Assembly (NCBI GenBank): GCA_023386585.1
Contig: JAEWJM010000011.1
Span: forward strand, 1-64,000
From: Bacteroidota bacterium
Lineage (GTDB): Bacteria; Bacteroidota; Bacteroidia; Flavobacteriales; Flavobacteriaceae
Direction: 5' to 3'
Length of the DNA stretch: 64,000 bases
Positions 36,398 through 43,627 of this stretch are shown piece after piece. Each line of letters opens with the position of its first letter. Positions within the stretch are counted from its first letter, which is position 1. Position numbers and translations under genes: made by a program. The notes below the pieces were generated by a model. It made no database searches and was not told the origin of the DNA. It was given only the letters and a program-made list of their open reading frames with translations.

Positions 36398-36814
36398 ATG
36401 TTTGATAAAAGTCCGAAATCGTACACCGAGCTTCTTGGCAAAACCAACCGAATCGTTGAAGGAACGATCATCAAGGGAAATATTCTTTCCCACGCCGATT
36501 TCAGGCTTGATGGCGAGCTTGTCGGAAACTTCCAGTCGAACGGAAAAATCGTGATCGGGCCGGCTGGCAGCGTGACCGGAGATATTGTTTGCAAAAATGC
36601 CGACATCGAAGGCAAGTTTCATGGTAAAATCCAGGTAGCCGAAATGCTCAACATCAAATCAAAAGCGGTAATTCACGGCGAGGCTGTGGTCGGTAAATTG
36701 TCGGTTGAGCCGGGCGCCGAATTCAGCGCATCCTGCACGATGAAGCCAACCTTAAAAAGCCTTCCAAGCAATGAGCGACCAACACAGCAAAAAATCGGGG
36801 AAAACATCCAATAA
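36398..36814 (+). CDS. Bactofilin (polymer-forming cytoskeletal protein)
   Basis: A 138-residue protein starting MFDKSPKSYTELLGKTN one nt after the sprE stop. The core (about 15-120) is a run of short beta repeats: GTIIKGNILSHADFRLDGEL, VIGPAGSVTGDI, KAVIHGEAVVGKLSVEPGA. This is the right-handed beta-helix of bactofilins, which form filaments at the membrane. The C-terminal tail is short and polar. Its 3' end overlaps the AtpZ-like gene by 44 nt. Co-transcription with sprE suggests a scaffold role in the envelope. Confidence 0.92.
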   Translation: MFDKSPKSYTELLGKTNRIVEGTIIKGNILSHADFRLDGELVGNFQSNGKIVIGPAGSVTGDIVCKNADIEGKFHGKIQVAEMLNIKSKAVIHGEAVVGKLSVEPGAEFSASCTMKPTLKSLPSNERPTQQKIGENIQ

Positions 36815-37007
36815 ATGGCTCGCACTGATCAACATTCCGATTCAGATGGGCCTGATCATTTTTGCATTTGCCTGGATTGGAGATTGGCTCGACGGCGAAT
36901 ATCCAAATGAAAACCGACTTTACGTAAAAATCCTTACCATGGCTGGCGTTGCACTTGCTTTCTACAACGTCAACAGACAGCTAAAAAATATCAATAAACA
37001 ACAATGA
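36771..37007 (+). CDS. AtpZ/AtpI-like small membrane protein
   Basis: A 78-residue protein. A charged N-terminal tail (SDQHSKKSGKTSNKW) precedes two hydrophobic helices (about 20-40 and 50-70). GLIIFAFAWIGDWLDG fits the AtpI/AtpZ family, whose genes sit at the front of ATP synthase clusters. They assist c-ring assembly or Mg2+ uptake. It overlaps the bactofilin gene by 44 nt in another frame and the next gene by 4 nt, so translation is coupled. Confidence 0.82.
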   Translation: MSDQHSKKSGKTSNKWLALINIPIQMGLIIFAFAWIGDWLDGEYPNENRLYVKILTMAGVALAFYNVNRQLKNINKQQ

Positions 37008-37387
37008 GCGGTTTTTTTAAGCCTTTGCTGGCAGTTCCTGTAGCTGCGCTCGCGGGATTTGCGATCCATAAAGCAATATTTCATTTCCTGCTGAATAACG
37101 CTGACGAAGGTTTCTACTACAAGCTTCCGTTTCTGTACGGCATGTTCTGTATGTTTTCGATTGTAATCCTTGCGATCCTGTTGGTTGTGCGGCAAAGAAG
37201 CATCAACAATACCGGCTTTGTTTTTATGTTACTCACGGTTCTAAAACTGGTAGCGGCGTATGCAATACTTTATCCGATCCTTCACGATGAAGCGCACCAA
37301 TCGGAAAAACTTCACTTCTTCATTGTTTTCGCTTTTTTCCTTGCCGTTGAAACTGCAATTTCCGTCAGATTACTTAACCGTTCTTAA
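37004..37387 (+). CDS. Small four-helix membrane protein next to atpB (DUF6168-like)
   Basis: A 127-residue protein with about four transmembrane segments, starting within the stop region of the AtpZ-like gene (ATGA overlap). I tentatively match it to DUF6168, a flavobacterial family found before atpB. It occupies the place that the atp operon leader gene takes in other bacteria. Function unknown. A promoter for atpB lies after it, so it may belong with the upstream transcript. Confidence 0.65.
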   Translation: MSGFFKPLLAVPVAALAGFAIHKAIFHFLLNNADEGFYYKLPFLYGMFCMFSIVILAILLVVRQRSINNTGFVFMLLTVLKLVAAYAILYPILHDEAHQSEKLHFFIVFAFFLAVETAISVRLLNRS

Positions 37388-37469
37388 GCGGAATAACCCG
37401 AAATTTTGCACAATAAACAGTATTCCGGACGAGTCGCAACTGTTACGACAAAAAAAGTTAATTATCTTC

Positions 37470-37498
37470 TTGCTTTATTATTAAAAGATATACCTTTG
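37470..37498 (+). promoter_or_regulatory. Promoter TTG-N18-TACCTTTG of the ATP synthase genes
   Basis: TTG at 37470-37472 and an exact TAnnTTTG at 37491-37498 with an 18-nt spacer, 39 nt before the atpB ATG. This is one of the best promoter matches in the window and suggests that atpB onwards can be transcribed apart from sprE. Confidence 0.75.
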
Positions 37499-37537
37499 CA
37501 CCAAATTTTCAGGACACAACTCAAGATACAATAACCT

Positions 37538-38692
37538 ATGCTGTTTTCAGGAAAAAGACACAATTTAATATACGCCATTTTAATAGCCGCGCTGCCTTTT
37601 ACGGGATTCGCAAACCAGCCCGACAGCCTGAATGTGAAGGTCGAAAAAACACTTGAAAATGCAGCCGAATCCACAGCCGGCGTTGCACATAAATCAGGTG
37701 AAAAAGCCGAGGAAATCAAGACCGAGATTCGGGAGCATATAAATCACCACGTACTTGACGCACACGATTTTACGCTGTTTTCAGATGCGGAGACCGGTAC
37801 GCACTACGGCTTCTCGCTTCCGATAATTCTTTGGGATAACGGGCTGCATATTTTCTCCTCTTCGCGATTTGATCACGGGCGTAAAGTCGCCGAGTCAAAA
37901 GGCAACTATTACGTACTTTATCATGAACGCATTTATAAGACAGATGCAAGCGGAACAATAACCGGTGACGAACATCATCCAACCAATCAAATGCCGTTGG
38001 ATTTTTCAATTACCAAAGGTGTTTTGACGATGCTCGTGGTAGCATTCCTGATGTTCCTGATTTTCGCCGGGCTTGCGAAGAGCTATGTCCGTAACGGCGG
38101 GATCGGTACAGGTGTCGGGCGTCTTTTCGAGCCAATCGTACTCTACGTTCGCGACGAAATTGCAATACCGAACATTGGCGAGAAGCATTATAAAAAGTAC
38201 ATGAGCTACCTGCTCACGGTGTTTTTCTTTGTATGGTTCCTTAATATTTTCGGTCTTACGCCGCTGGGAATCAACGTTACGGGAAATATTGCCATCACAT
38301 TTGGACTTGCGCTTATTACGTTCCTGATCACCAATGCGACTGCCAATCGTAATTATTGGGGCCACATTTTTTGGATGCCGGGTGTGCCATGGCCGATGAA
38401 GATTATCCTGGCACCGATTGAGCTACTGGGTGTGTTGATCAAACCATTTGCGCTGATGATCCGTTTGTATGCGAATATTTTTGCAGGCCACGTGGTTTTG
38501 ATGAGCCTTATCGGATTGATATTCATATTCAAGAGCTGGCTTGGCGGAACAATGTCTTTCCTGCTGTCGTTCGCGATATCGATGATTGAAATCCTCGTTG
38601 CGCTGCTTCAGGCCTACATCTTTACGATGCTGACTGCTTTGTACTTTGGTTCGGCCAAACAAGAGCACCATCACGAGGAAGCGCACGTTTAA
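37538..38692 (+). CDS. atpB: ATP synthase F0 subunit a
   Basis: A 384-residue protein, much longer than the about 270 of Escherichia coli. The extra N-terminal part has a signal peptide-like helix (LIYAILIAALPFTGFA) and a soluble region of about 130 residues, known in Bacteroidota. The conserved core has about five to six helices. LLGVLIKPFALMIRLYANIFAGHVVL carries the essential arginine (IRLYANIFAG). Subunit a forms the proton path beside the c-ring. The His-rich C-terminus (EHHHEEAHV) is unusual-looking but common in flavobacteria. Confidence 0.95.
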   Translation: MLFSGKRHNLIYAILIAALPFTGFANQPDSLNVKVEKTLENAAESTAGVAHKSGEKAEEIKTEIREHINHHVLDAHDFTLFSDAETGTHYGFSLPIILWDNGLHIFSSSRFDHGRKVAESKGNYYVLYHERIYKTDASGTITGDEHHPTNQMPLDFSITKGVLTMLVVAFLMFLIFAGLAKSYVRNGGIGTGVGRLFEPIVLYVRDEIAIPNIGEKHYKKYMSYLLTVFFFVWFLNIFGLTPLGINVTGNIAITFGLALITFLITNATANRNYWGHIFWMPGVPWPMKIILAPIELLGVLIKPFALMIRLYANIFAGHVVLMSLIGLIFIFKSWLGGTMSFLLSFAISMIEILVALLQAYIFTMLTALYFGSAKQEHHHEEAHV

Positions 38693-38723
38693 TTTGTTTG
38701 TTTAATTTTTTAATATATTTTTT

Positions 38724-38915
38724 ATGGAAATTCCTAAAATCATTGGAGCAGGATTAGTGGTAATCGGAGCCGGTATCGGTATCGGACGGATTGGTGGTTC
38801 TGCAATGGATGCTATCGCGCGCCAGCCGGAAGCTACAGGAAAAATTCAGACAGCAATGCTTATTGCAGCGGCGCTAATTGAAGGTATCGGATTCGCCGCG
38901 TTGTTCGCAGTTTAA
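38724..38915 (+). CDS. atpE: ATP synthase F0 subunit c
   Basis: A 63-residue, two-helix proteolipid, shorter than the usual 70-80. Glycine-rich helix 1 (GAGLVVIGAGIGIGRIGGSA), the polar loop ARQPEA, and helix 2 ALIEGIGFAALFAV with the proton-binding glutamate. Glutamate fits H+ binding; I do not see the full Na+ set (Q, S/T, E). It is followed by a hairpin before atpF. Confidence 0.95.
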   Translation: MEIPKIIGAGLVVIGAGIGIGRIGGSAMDAIARQPEATGKIQTAMLIAAALIEGIGFAALFAV

Positions 38916-38930
38916 TCCTTTTAAAAGACA

Positions 38931-38959
38931 AAAAGCTGTAACGGTTGGTTGCAGCTTTT
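38931..38959 (+). promoter_or_regulatory. Hairpin between atpE and atpF
   Basis: An 8-bp stem (AAAAGCTG 38931-38938, CAGCTTTT 38952-38959) with a 13-nt loop, then GTTTAAAAA. The T-run is short, so it may act as partial terminator or as a stabiliser of the atpE 3' end, giving more subunit c than b. This is inference from position. Confidence 0.6.
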
Positions 38960-38995
38960 GTTTAAAAATTAAGACAATAATATAAAGAGAAATAA

Positions 38996-39496
38996 ATGGA
39001 TAAGTTGGTAAATGATTTTGGGTTCGGATTGTTTTTCTGGCAGCTGATCATCTTCATTGGTTTGATTCTTTTGCTTAAGAAATTTGCATGGAAACCGATT
39101 CTCGACTCTGTGAATGAGCGCGAGGAAGGAATCCGCAACGCATTGCTTTCGGCAGAAAATGCACGAAATGAAATGCAGAATTTGCAAGCCGACAACCAGC
39201 GAATCCTTCAGGAAGCACGCATGGAGCGTGACGCACTTTTGAAGGAAGCCCGCGAAATGAAAGAAAAAATGATTTCCGATTCAAAAGCTGAAGCGCAGGC
39301 CGCAGGTCAAAAAATGATCGAGCAGGCGAAAGCTGCGATCGAAAGCGAGAAAAACGCGGCGATGGCAGAACTGAAAAATCAGGTTTCATCATTGTCACTT
39401 GAAATCGCTGAAAAGCTTTTGCAGGAGAAACTATCTAATAAAGAGTCGCAAATGAAGCTGGTAGACAGAATGCTTGGCGACGCAAATCTAAACTAA
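38996..39496 (+). CDS. atpF: ATP synthase F0 subunit b
   Basis: A 166-residue protein. An N-terminal transmembrane helix (LFFWQLIIFIGLILLLKKF) is followed by a long charged coiled coil through to the C-terminus (SVNEREEGIRNALLSAENA). This is the peripheral stalk that links a to F1. The length is standard. It is 1 nt from atpH and in the same operon. Confidence 0.95.
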   Translation: MDKLVNDFGFGLFFWQLIIFIGLILLLKKFAWKPILDSVNEREEGIRNALLSAENARNEMQNLQADNQRILQEARMERDALLKEAREMKEKMISDSKAEAQAAGQKMIEQAKAAIESEKNAAMAELKNQVSSLSLEIAEKLLQEKLSNKESQMKLVDRMLGDANLN

Positions 39497-39497
39497 A

Positions 39498-40031
39498 ATG
39501 GCAGGCACAAGAGCAGCATTACGATACGCGAAAGCGATTCTTGAAACCGCACATGACAAAGGTGTTGCCGCTGAAGTAAACACTGATATGTCGCTTGTGG
39601 CCGTCACTGTCAAAGGAAATGAAGAGCTGTCTGCTTTCCTGGCAAGCCCGGTTATCGGCGCAGAAGCAAAGCGCAACGTCCTTGAAGAAGTTTTTTCATC
39701 GGTTTCCCCGGTAACAAAAAGCCTTTTCAGGCTTTTATTTGAAAACAGAAGGTTTGAGATTCTCGGTGATCTGGCAAAAGGATACAACACGCTTTTCGAT
39801 GAAATGAGCGGGATTGAAGTGGCGAAAGTTACGACAGCCGTTCCGATGGATGCTGAAATGGAATCGAAAGTCCACGCCCGCATCCTGACGTTCACCAACA
39901 AAAAGGTCATCATCGAAAATATTGTCGATCCAACAATTATCGGAGGTTTCATCCTCAGGATGGGCGACAGGCAATATAATGCATCGCTGGCGAACAGGCT
40001 TTTGGTCCTGAAGCGCGAACTTTTAAACTAA
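39498..40031 (+). CDS. atpH: ATP synthase F1 subunit delta
   Basis: A 177-residue protein with the OSCP/delta pattern: N-terminal AGTRAALRYAKAILETA and the late VVDPTIIGGF-like segment (NIVDPTIIGGFILRMGDR), a family signature near the C-terminus. It connects the b stalk to the top of the alpha3beta3 ring. It lies 1 nt after atpF and 3 nt before an extra gene of unknown function. Confidence 0.94.
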   Translation: MAGTRAALRYAKAILETAHDKGVAAEVNTDMSLVAVTVKGNEELSAFLASPVIGAEAKRNVLEEVFSSVSPVTKSLFRLLFENRRFEILGDLAKGYNTLFDEMSGIEVAKVTTAVPMDAEMESKVHARILTFTNKKVIIENIVDPTIIGGFILRMGDRQYNASLANRLLVLKRELLN

Positions 40032-40034
40032 GGA

Positions 40035-40547
40035 ATGGTAAAGCTAAAATCAGTTCTTACAATACTTATTGTTTGTGCAAGCCTGAGTGCAATGGCGCAA
40101 AAGATAAAGCTGAAAAAAGGAGAAATCCTGGTTGACGATGCGGTTTGGATGAAATATACCGATTGCGGCGCATTTGACAGTACGTGCTCGATCCTGAACC
40201 CACAAGGTGACGAACTTATCTTTATGAAGATAATCAAGATTCCGGGTGCTGAGCCGATCACCAAATACAATAAAGAGGGCGACTTGGTCTATAAGGAAGT
40301 AAAATTCCTCGGGCTGAATGCGATGGTCGAATTTGAAAATACGACCGACAAGAAAATTCTGGAGATGATTTACAATGCCAAACTCATTGATGAGAGCGGT
40401 CAATTGGATGAGGATAAAGTGCAGCGTTTTGTTGAAAAGCACGGAACTGCCGTTTCCGACCGCCGCGGCAACTCGACCACCACGAATACGATTATAATAA
40501 AAGAAGAGCCAAGAAGATCTGGCGTTAATATAAATCTAGGTAGATAA
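40035..40547 (+). CDS. Secreted protein of unknown function inserted in the ATP synthase operon
   Basis: A 170-residue protein with a Sec signal peptide (MVKLKSVLTILIVCASLSAMAQ, cleavage after AMA). The mature part is soluble and charged: KIKLKKGEILVDDAVWMKY at its start, two close cysteines (TDCGAFDSTC) that could form a disulphide, and a Ser/Thr/Asn-rich tail. I do not recognise the family. Close spacing (3 nt after atpH, 9 nt before atpA) puts it in the operon. A periplasmic or outer-envelope protein made with the ATP synthase is odd; it may be a passenger using a strong promoter. Confidence 0.85.
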   Translation: MVKLKSVLTILIVCASLSAMAQKIKLKKGEILVDDAVWMKYTDCGAFDSTCSILNPQGDELIFMKIIKIPGAEPITKYNKEGDLVYKEVKFLGLNAMVEFENTTDKKILEMIYNAKLIDESGQLDEDKVQRFVEKHGTAVSDRRGNSTTTNTIIIKEEPRRSGVNINLGR

Positions 40548-40556
40548 ATATACATT

Positions 40557-42134
40557 ATGGCAGAAATTAAGCCCGCTGAAATTTCAGCAATATTGAAGAA
40601 GCAGCTTGCCGGTTTTGAATCGGGAGCGACTCTTGAAGAAGTTGGGACCGTACTTCAGGTCGGTGACGGTATCGCCCTTGTTCACGGATTGTCTAACGTG
40701 CAATACGGTGAGCTGGTAGAATTCCAAAATGGCACCGAAGGAATCGTACTGAACCTTGAAGAAGATAATGTTGGTGTTGTATTGCTCGGCGCCTACACTG
40801 GAATTAAAGAGGGTTCAAGCGCAAAACGTACCCAACGGATTGCATCGCTTCGCGTAGGTGAGCAGCTTGTTGGACGTGTTGTCAACACCCTTGGCCAGCC
40901 AATCGACGGTAAAGGACCGATCGGTGGTGAACTTTACGAAATGCCGCTTGAAAGAAAAGCACCGGGTGTAATCTTCCGTCAGCCGGTAACCGAACCGCTT
41001 CAAACAGGAATCAAAGCAGTAGATGCGATGATCCCGGTTGGACGCGGACAAAGGGAATTGGTGATCGGTGACCGTCAAACAGGTAAATCCACCGTTTGCA
41101 TCGATACGATCCTGAACCAAAAAGAATTTTACGATGCAGGTCAGCCTGTATTCTGTATATATGTTGCAATCGGACAAAAAGCTTCCACTGTTGCCGGAAT
41201 TGCCAAAAAGCTCGAGGAAATGGGCGCAATGGCTTATACCGTAATCGTTGCCGCTAATGCTTCCGACCCTGCGCCAATGCAGGTTTACGCTCCGTTTGCT
41301 GGTGCTGCGATCGGTGAATATTTCCGCGACACCGGCCGTCCTGCGCTTATCGTTTATGACGATTTGTCAAAACAAGCGGTAGCTTATCGTGAGGTTTCCC
41401 TTCTTTTGAGAAGGCCGCCAGGACGTGAGGCTTATCCGGGTGACGTTTTCTACCTGCACAGCCGCCTTTTGGAAAGAGCTGCGAAGGTAATCGCAAACGA
41501 TGAGATCGCTAAAAACATGAACGATCTTCCAACTTCACTTAAGCCAATCGTAAAAGGTGGCGGATCGCTTACTGCGCTTCCGATCATCGAAACACAGGCA
41601 GGTGACGTTTCGGCCTATATTCCGACAAACGTAATTTCAATTACCGACGGACAGATATTCCTTGAATCGGATTTGTTTAACTCGGGTGTTCGCCCGGCGA
41701 TCAACGTAGGTATTTCGGTATCACGTGTTGGTGGTAACGCACAGATCAAGTCGATGAAAAAAGTTGCCGGAACACTGAAACTTGACCAGGCGCAGTTCCG
41801 TGAACTGGAAGCGTTTGCGAAATTCGGTTCCGACCTTGATGCCGTTACATTGAACGTTATCGAAAAAGGACGACGCAACGTTGAGATCCTGAAACAAGGA
41901 TTGAACGAGCCTTACACCGTTGAAGATCAGGTTGCGATCATTTATGCAGGTTCGAAAAACCTTTTGAGAAATGTTCCGGTAAACAAAGTGAAAGAATTTG
42001 AAAAAGATTTCCTTGAGTTCCTGAACAATTCGCACCGCGATGTTCTTGACCAGCTTAAAGCAGGAAAACTGACAGACGAAATCACCGACGTGATTGAGAA
42101 AGTCGCTAAGGAAGTTTCAGCGAAATACAATTAA
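40557..42134 (+). CDS. atpA: ATP synthase F1 subunit alpha
   Basis: A 525-residue protein. Walker A GDRQTGKS starts near residue 171, and VYDDLSKQAVAYREVSLLLRRPPGREAYPGD (read in parts) holds the family signature and Walker B region. The N-terminal beta-barrel domain (VGDGIALVHGLSNVQYGELV) and helical C-terminus are complete. It forms the non-catalytic nucleotide sites of F1. It is followed by a repeat-rich 75-bp gap and then atpG. Confidence 0.97.
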   Translation: MAEIKPAEISAILKKQLAGFESGATLEEVGTVLQVGDGIALVHGLSNVQYGELVEFQNGTEGIVLNLEEDNVGVVLLGAYTGIKEGSSAKRTQRIASLRVGEQLVGRVVNTLGQPIDGKGPIGGELYEMPLERKAPGVIFRQPVTEPLQTGIKAVDAMIPVGRGQRELVIGDRQTGKSTVCIDTILNQKEFYDAGQPVFCIYVAIGQKASTVAGIAKKLEEMGAMAYTVIVAANASDPAPMQVYAPFAGAAIGEYFRDTGRPALIVYDDLSKQAVAYREVSLLLRRPPGREAYPGDVFYLHSRLLERAAKVIANDEIAKNMNDLPTSLKPIVKGGGSLTALPIIETQAGDVSAYIPTNVISITDGQIFLESDLFNSGVRPAINVGISVSRVGGNAQIKSMKKVAGTLKLDQAQFRELEAFAKFGSDLDAVTLNVIEKGRRNVEILKQGLNEPYTVEDQVAIIYAGSKNLLRNVPVNKVKEFEKDFLEFLNNSHRDVLDQLKAGKLTDEITDVIEKVAKEVSAKYN

Positions 42135-42151
42135 TTTGGTACAAGGTACAA

Positions 42152-42202
42152 GGCTCAGGGTTCAAGGTTGTTCCCTGAGCCCTGAACCCTGAACCCTGAA
42201 CC
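42152..42202. repeat. Hairpin plus tandem CCCTGAA repeats between atpA and atpG
   Basis: A perfect 9-bp stem (GGCTCAGGG 42152-42160, CCCTGAGCC 42173-42181) with a 12-nt loop, followed by three CCCTGAA units (42180-42200). The loop also carries degenerate TTCAAGG copies. It lies inside the operon, so it would be transcribed. I recall similar GGTTCAGGGTTCAGGG tracts between flavobacterial genes. It may be a dispersed repeat rather than an operon-specific control. Confidence 0.8.
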
Positions 42203-42209
42203 AAAAGAT

Positions 42210-43070
42210 ATGGCCAACTTAAAGGAAATCCGTAACAGAATTACCTCGGTTTCATCGACGATGCAAATCACATCTGCGATGAAAATGGTCTCTGCCGCTA
42301 AACTGAAAAAAGCGCAGGATGCGATCACGGCGATGCGTCCGTACGCCGAAAAGCTGACGGAATTGCTTCGTAACCTTTCTGCCACGCTCGATGCTGATGC
42401 AGGAGGTGAGTTTACCACGCAGCGCGAGGTACGCAATGTGCTTGTCGTGGCGATAACTTCAAATCGTGGACTCAGTGGCGCATTCAATTCGAATGTCATC
42501 AAGGAAACACGTGTTTTGCTTGCATCGGAATTTGCAGGTAAAAAAGTTGATTTCATTACCATCGGGAAGAAAGGCAACGATATCATCAGAAAAACGTCGC
42601 ATGTTGTTTCAAATCATAACGCGATTTTTGACGACCTGACTTTCGATAACGCAACGGCTATCACCGAAGAAATTGTGCAACTGTTCCTTGACGGAAAATA
42701 CGACAAGGTTGTGCTGGTTTACAATCAGTTCAAGAATGCCGCAACGCAAATCATGCGTACCGAGCAGTTTTTGCCGCTGGTTCCGATGACGGGCGATCAA
42801 TCGGCTGCCGGCGAGTACATTTTCGAACCGTCGAAAGAGGAAATCGTAATGACGCTGATCCCGAAAATGCTTCGCACCCAGCTGTACAAGGCGCTTCGAG
42901 ATTCATTTGCTGCAGAGCACGGCGCCCGTATGACCGCGATGCATAAAGCGACAGATAACGCTACCGAACTTCGCAACCAGTTGAAGCTGACATACAACAA
43001 AGCAAGGCAAGCTGCAATTACCAACGAGATCCTCGAGATCGTCGGCGGTGCAGAAGCCTTAAAAGGATAA
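42210..43070 (+). CDS. atpG: ATP synthase F1 subunit gamma
   Basis: A 286-residue protein. N-terminal MANLKEIRNRITSVSSTMQI and C-terminal KATDNATELRNQLKLTYNKARQA (both parts of the central coiled coil), with ITSNRGLSGAFNSNV between them, are diagnostic. It is the rotating shaft in F1. It is the last gene of the cluster; a terminator follows 20 nt after the stop. The atpD and atpC genes are absent, as is usual in flavobacteria where they lie elsewhere. Confidence 0.96.
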   Translation: MANLKEIRNRITSVSSTMQITSAMKMVSAAKLKKAQDAITAMRPYAEKLTELLRNLSATLDADAGGEFTTQREVRNVLVVAITSNRGLSGAFNSNVIKETRVLLASEFAGKKVDFITIGKKGNDIIRKTSHVVSNHNAIFDDLTFDNATAITEEIVQLFLDGKYDKVVLVYNQFKNAATQIMRTEQFLPLVPMTGDQSAAGEYIFEPSKEEIVMTLIPKMLRTQLYKALRDSFAAEHGARMTAMHKATDNATELRNQLKLTYNKARQAAITNEILEIVGGAEALKG

Positions 43071-43090
43071 CACCCAAACAAATGGAAACT

Positions 43091-43116
43091 GAGCCGGCTG
43101 ATGTCGGCTCTTTTTT
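43091..43116 (+). terminator. Rho-independent terminator of the ATP synthase operon
   Basis: A GC-rich stem (GAGCCG / CGGCTC) with an 8-nt loop, then six Ts. It lies inside the longest ORF of the next gene, which shows that the later ATG at 43133 is the real start there. Confidence 0.88.
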
Positions 43117-43132
43117 ATTTAATCTTGAACTG

Positions 43133-43570
43133 ATGGAAATCAAGGAACTTACCACGATCGACGAGATGCTGGCTTGCTTTGAAGTAATGCAGCATCTTTA
43201 TCCGAAACTGACTCCCGAGCGTTACCGCGAACTGCTGTCAGACATGCTTCCCAACCATTACCGCCAGATTGCTGTTTTCGAGAACGGAACCTGCGTCGGC
43301 CTCAGCGGTTATTGGTTTGGGACCAAACTTTGGTCGGGCAAATTCATCGAACTCGACAACTTCATCGTTCACCCCGATCATCGCTCGAACGGAATCGGAA
43401 AACTGATTTGCGATTATGCCAATGAACTTGCAATTCAACGAGGTTGCACCAACATTGTCCTCGACGCGTATACACACAATTTTCCCGCGCACCGCTTCTA
43501 TTACAACCAGGGATTTGGCCCGAAAGGATTCCACTTTGTCAAAATCCTCGACGAAGAAGGACTAACCTGA
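43133..43570 (+). CDS. GNAT family N-acetyltransferase
   Basis: A 145-residue protein starting MEIKELTTIDEMLACFE at 43133. The upstream ATG at 43082 is rejected because the atp terminator lies between. The acetyl-CoA-binding strand and loop VHPDHRSNGIGKLICDYA (R/Q-x-x-G-x-G/A type) and AHRFYYNQGF in the last strand mark a GNAT fold. The substrate is unknown; no toxin or resistance partner is adjacent. Confidence 0.87.
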   Translation: MEIKELTTIDEMLACFEVMQHLYPKLTPERYRELLSDMLPNHYRQIAVFENGTCVGLSGYWFGTKLWSGKFIELDNFIVHPDHRSNGIGKLICDYANELAIQRGCTNIVLDAYTHNFPAHRFYYNQGFGPKGFHFVKILDEEGLT

Positions 43571-43601
43571 TACGCACTGTTTTCCAAATCAAAGATTTGG
43601 T

Positions 43602-43609
43602 TACTTTTG
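43602..43609 (+). promoter_or_regulatory. -7 box TACTTTTG of the second flippase-like gene
   Basis: An exact TAnnTTTG with 18 nt to the GTG at 43628. This spacing matches other genes in the window and supports the GTG start. Confidence 0.6.
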
Positions 43610-43627
43610 CCCTGATATAACGAGCCA

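Noticed and set aside
42180..42200. Three CCCTGAA units as a possible CRISPR or iteron array
   Set aside because: Units are 7 bp without spacers, only three in number, and lie between atpA and atpG. No cas or replication gene is near.
43082..43132. ATG at 43082 as start of the GNAT gene
   Set aside because: A strong rho-independent terminator (43091-43116) lies inside this extension.
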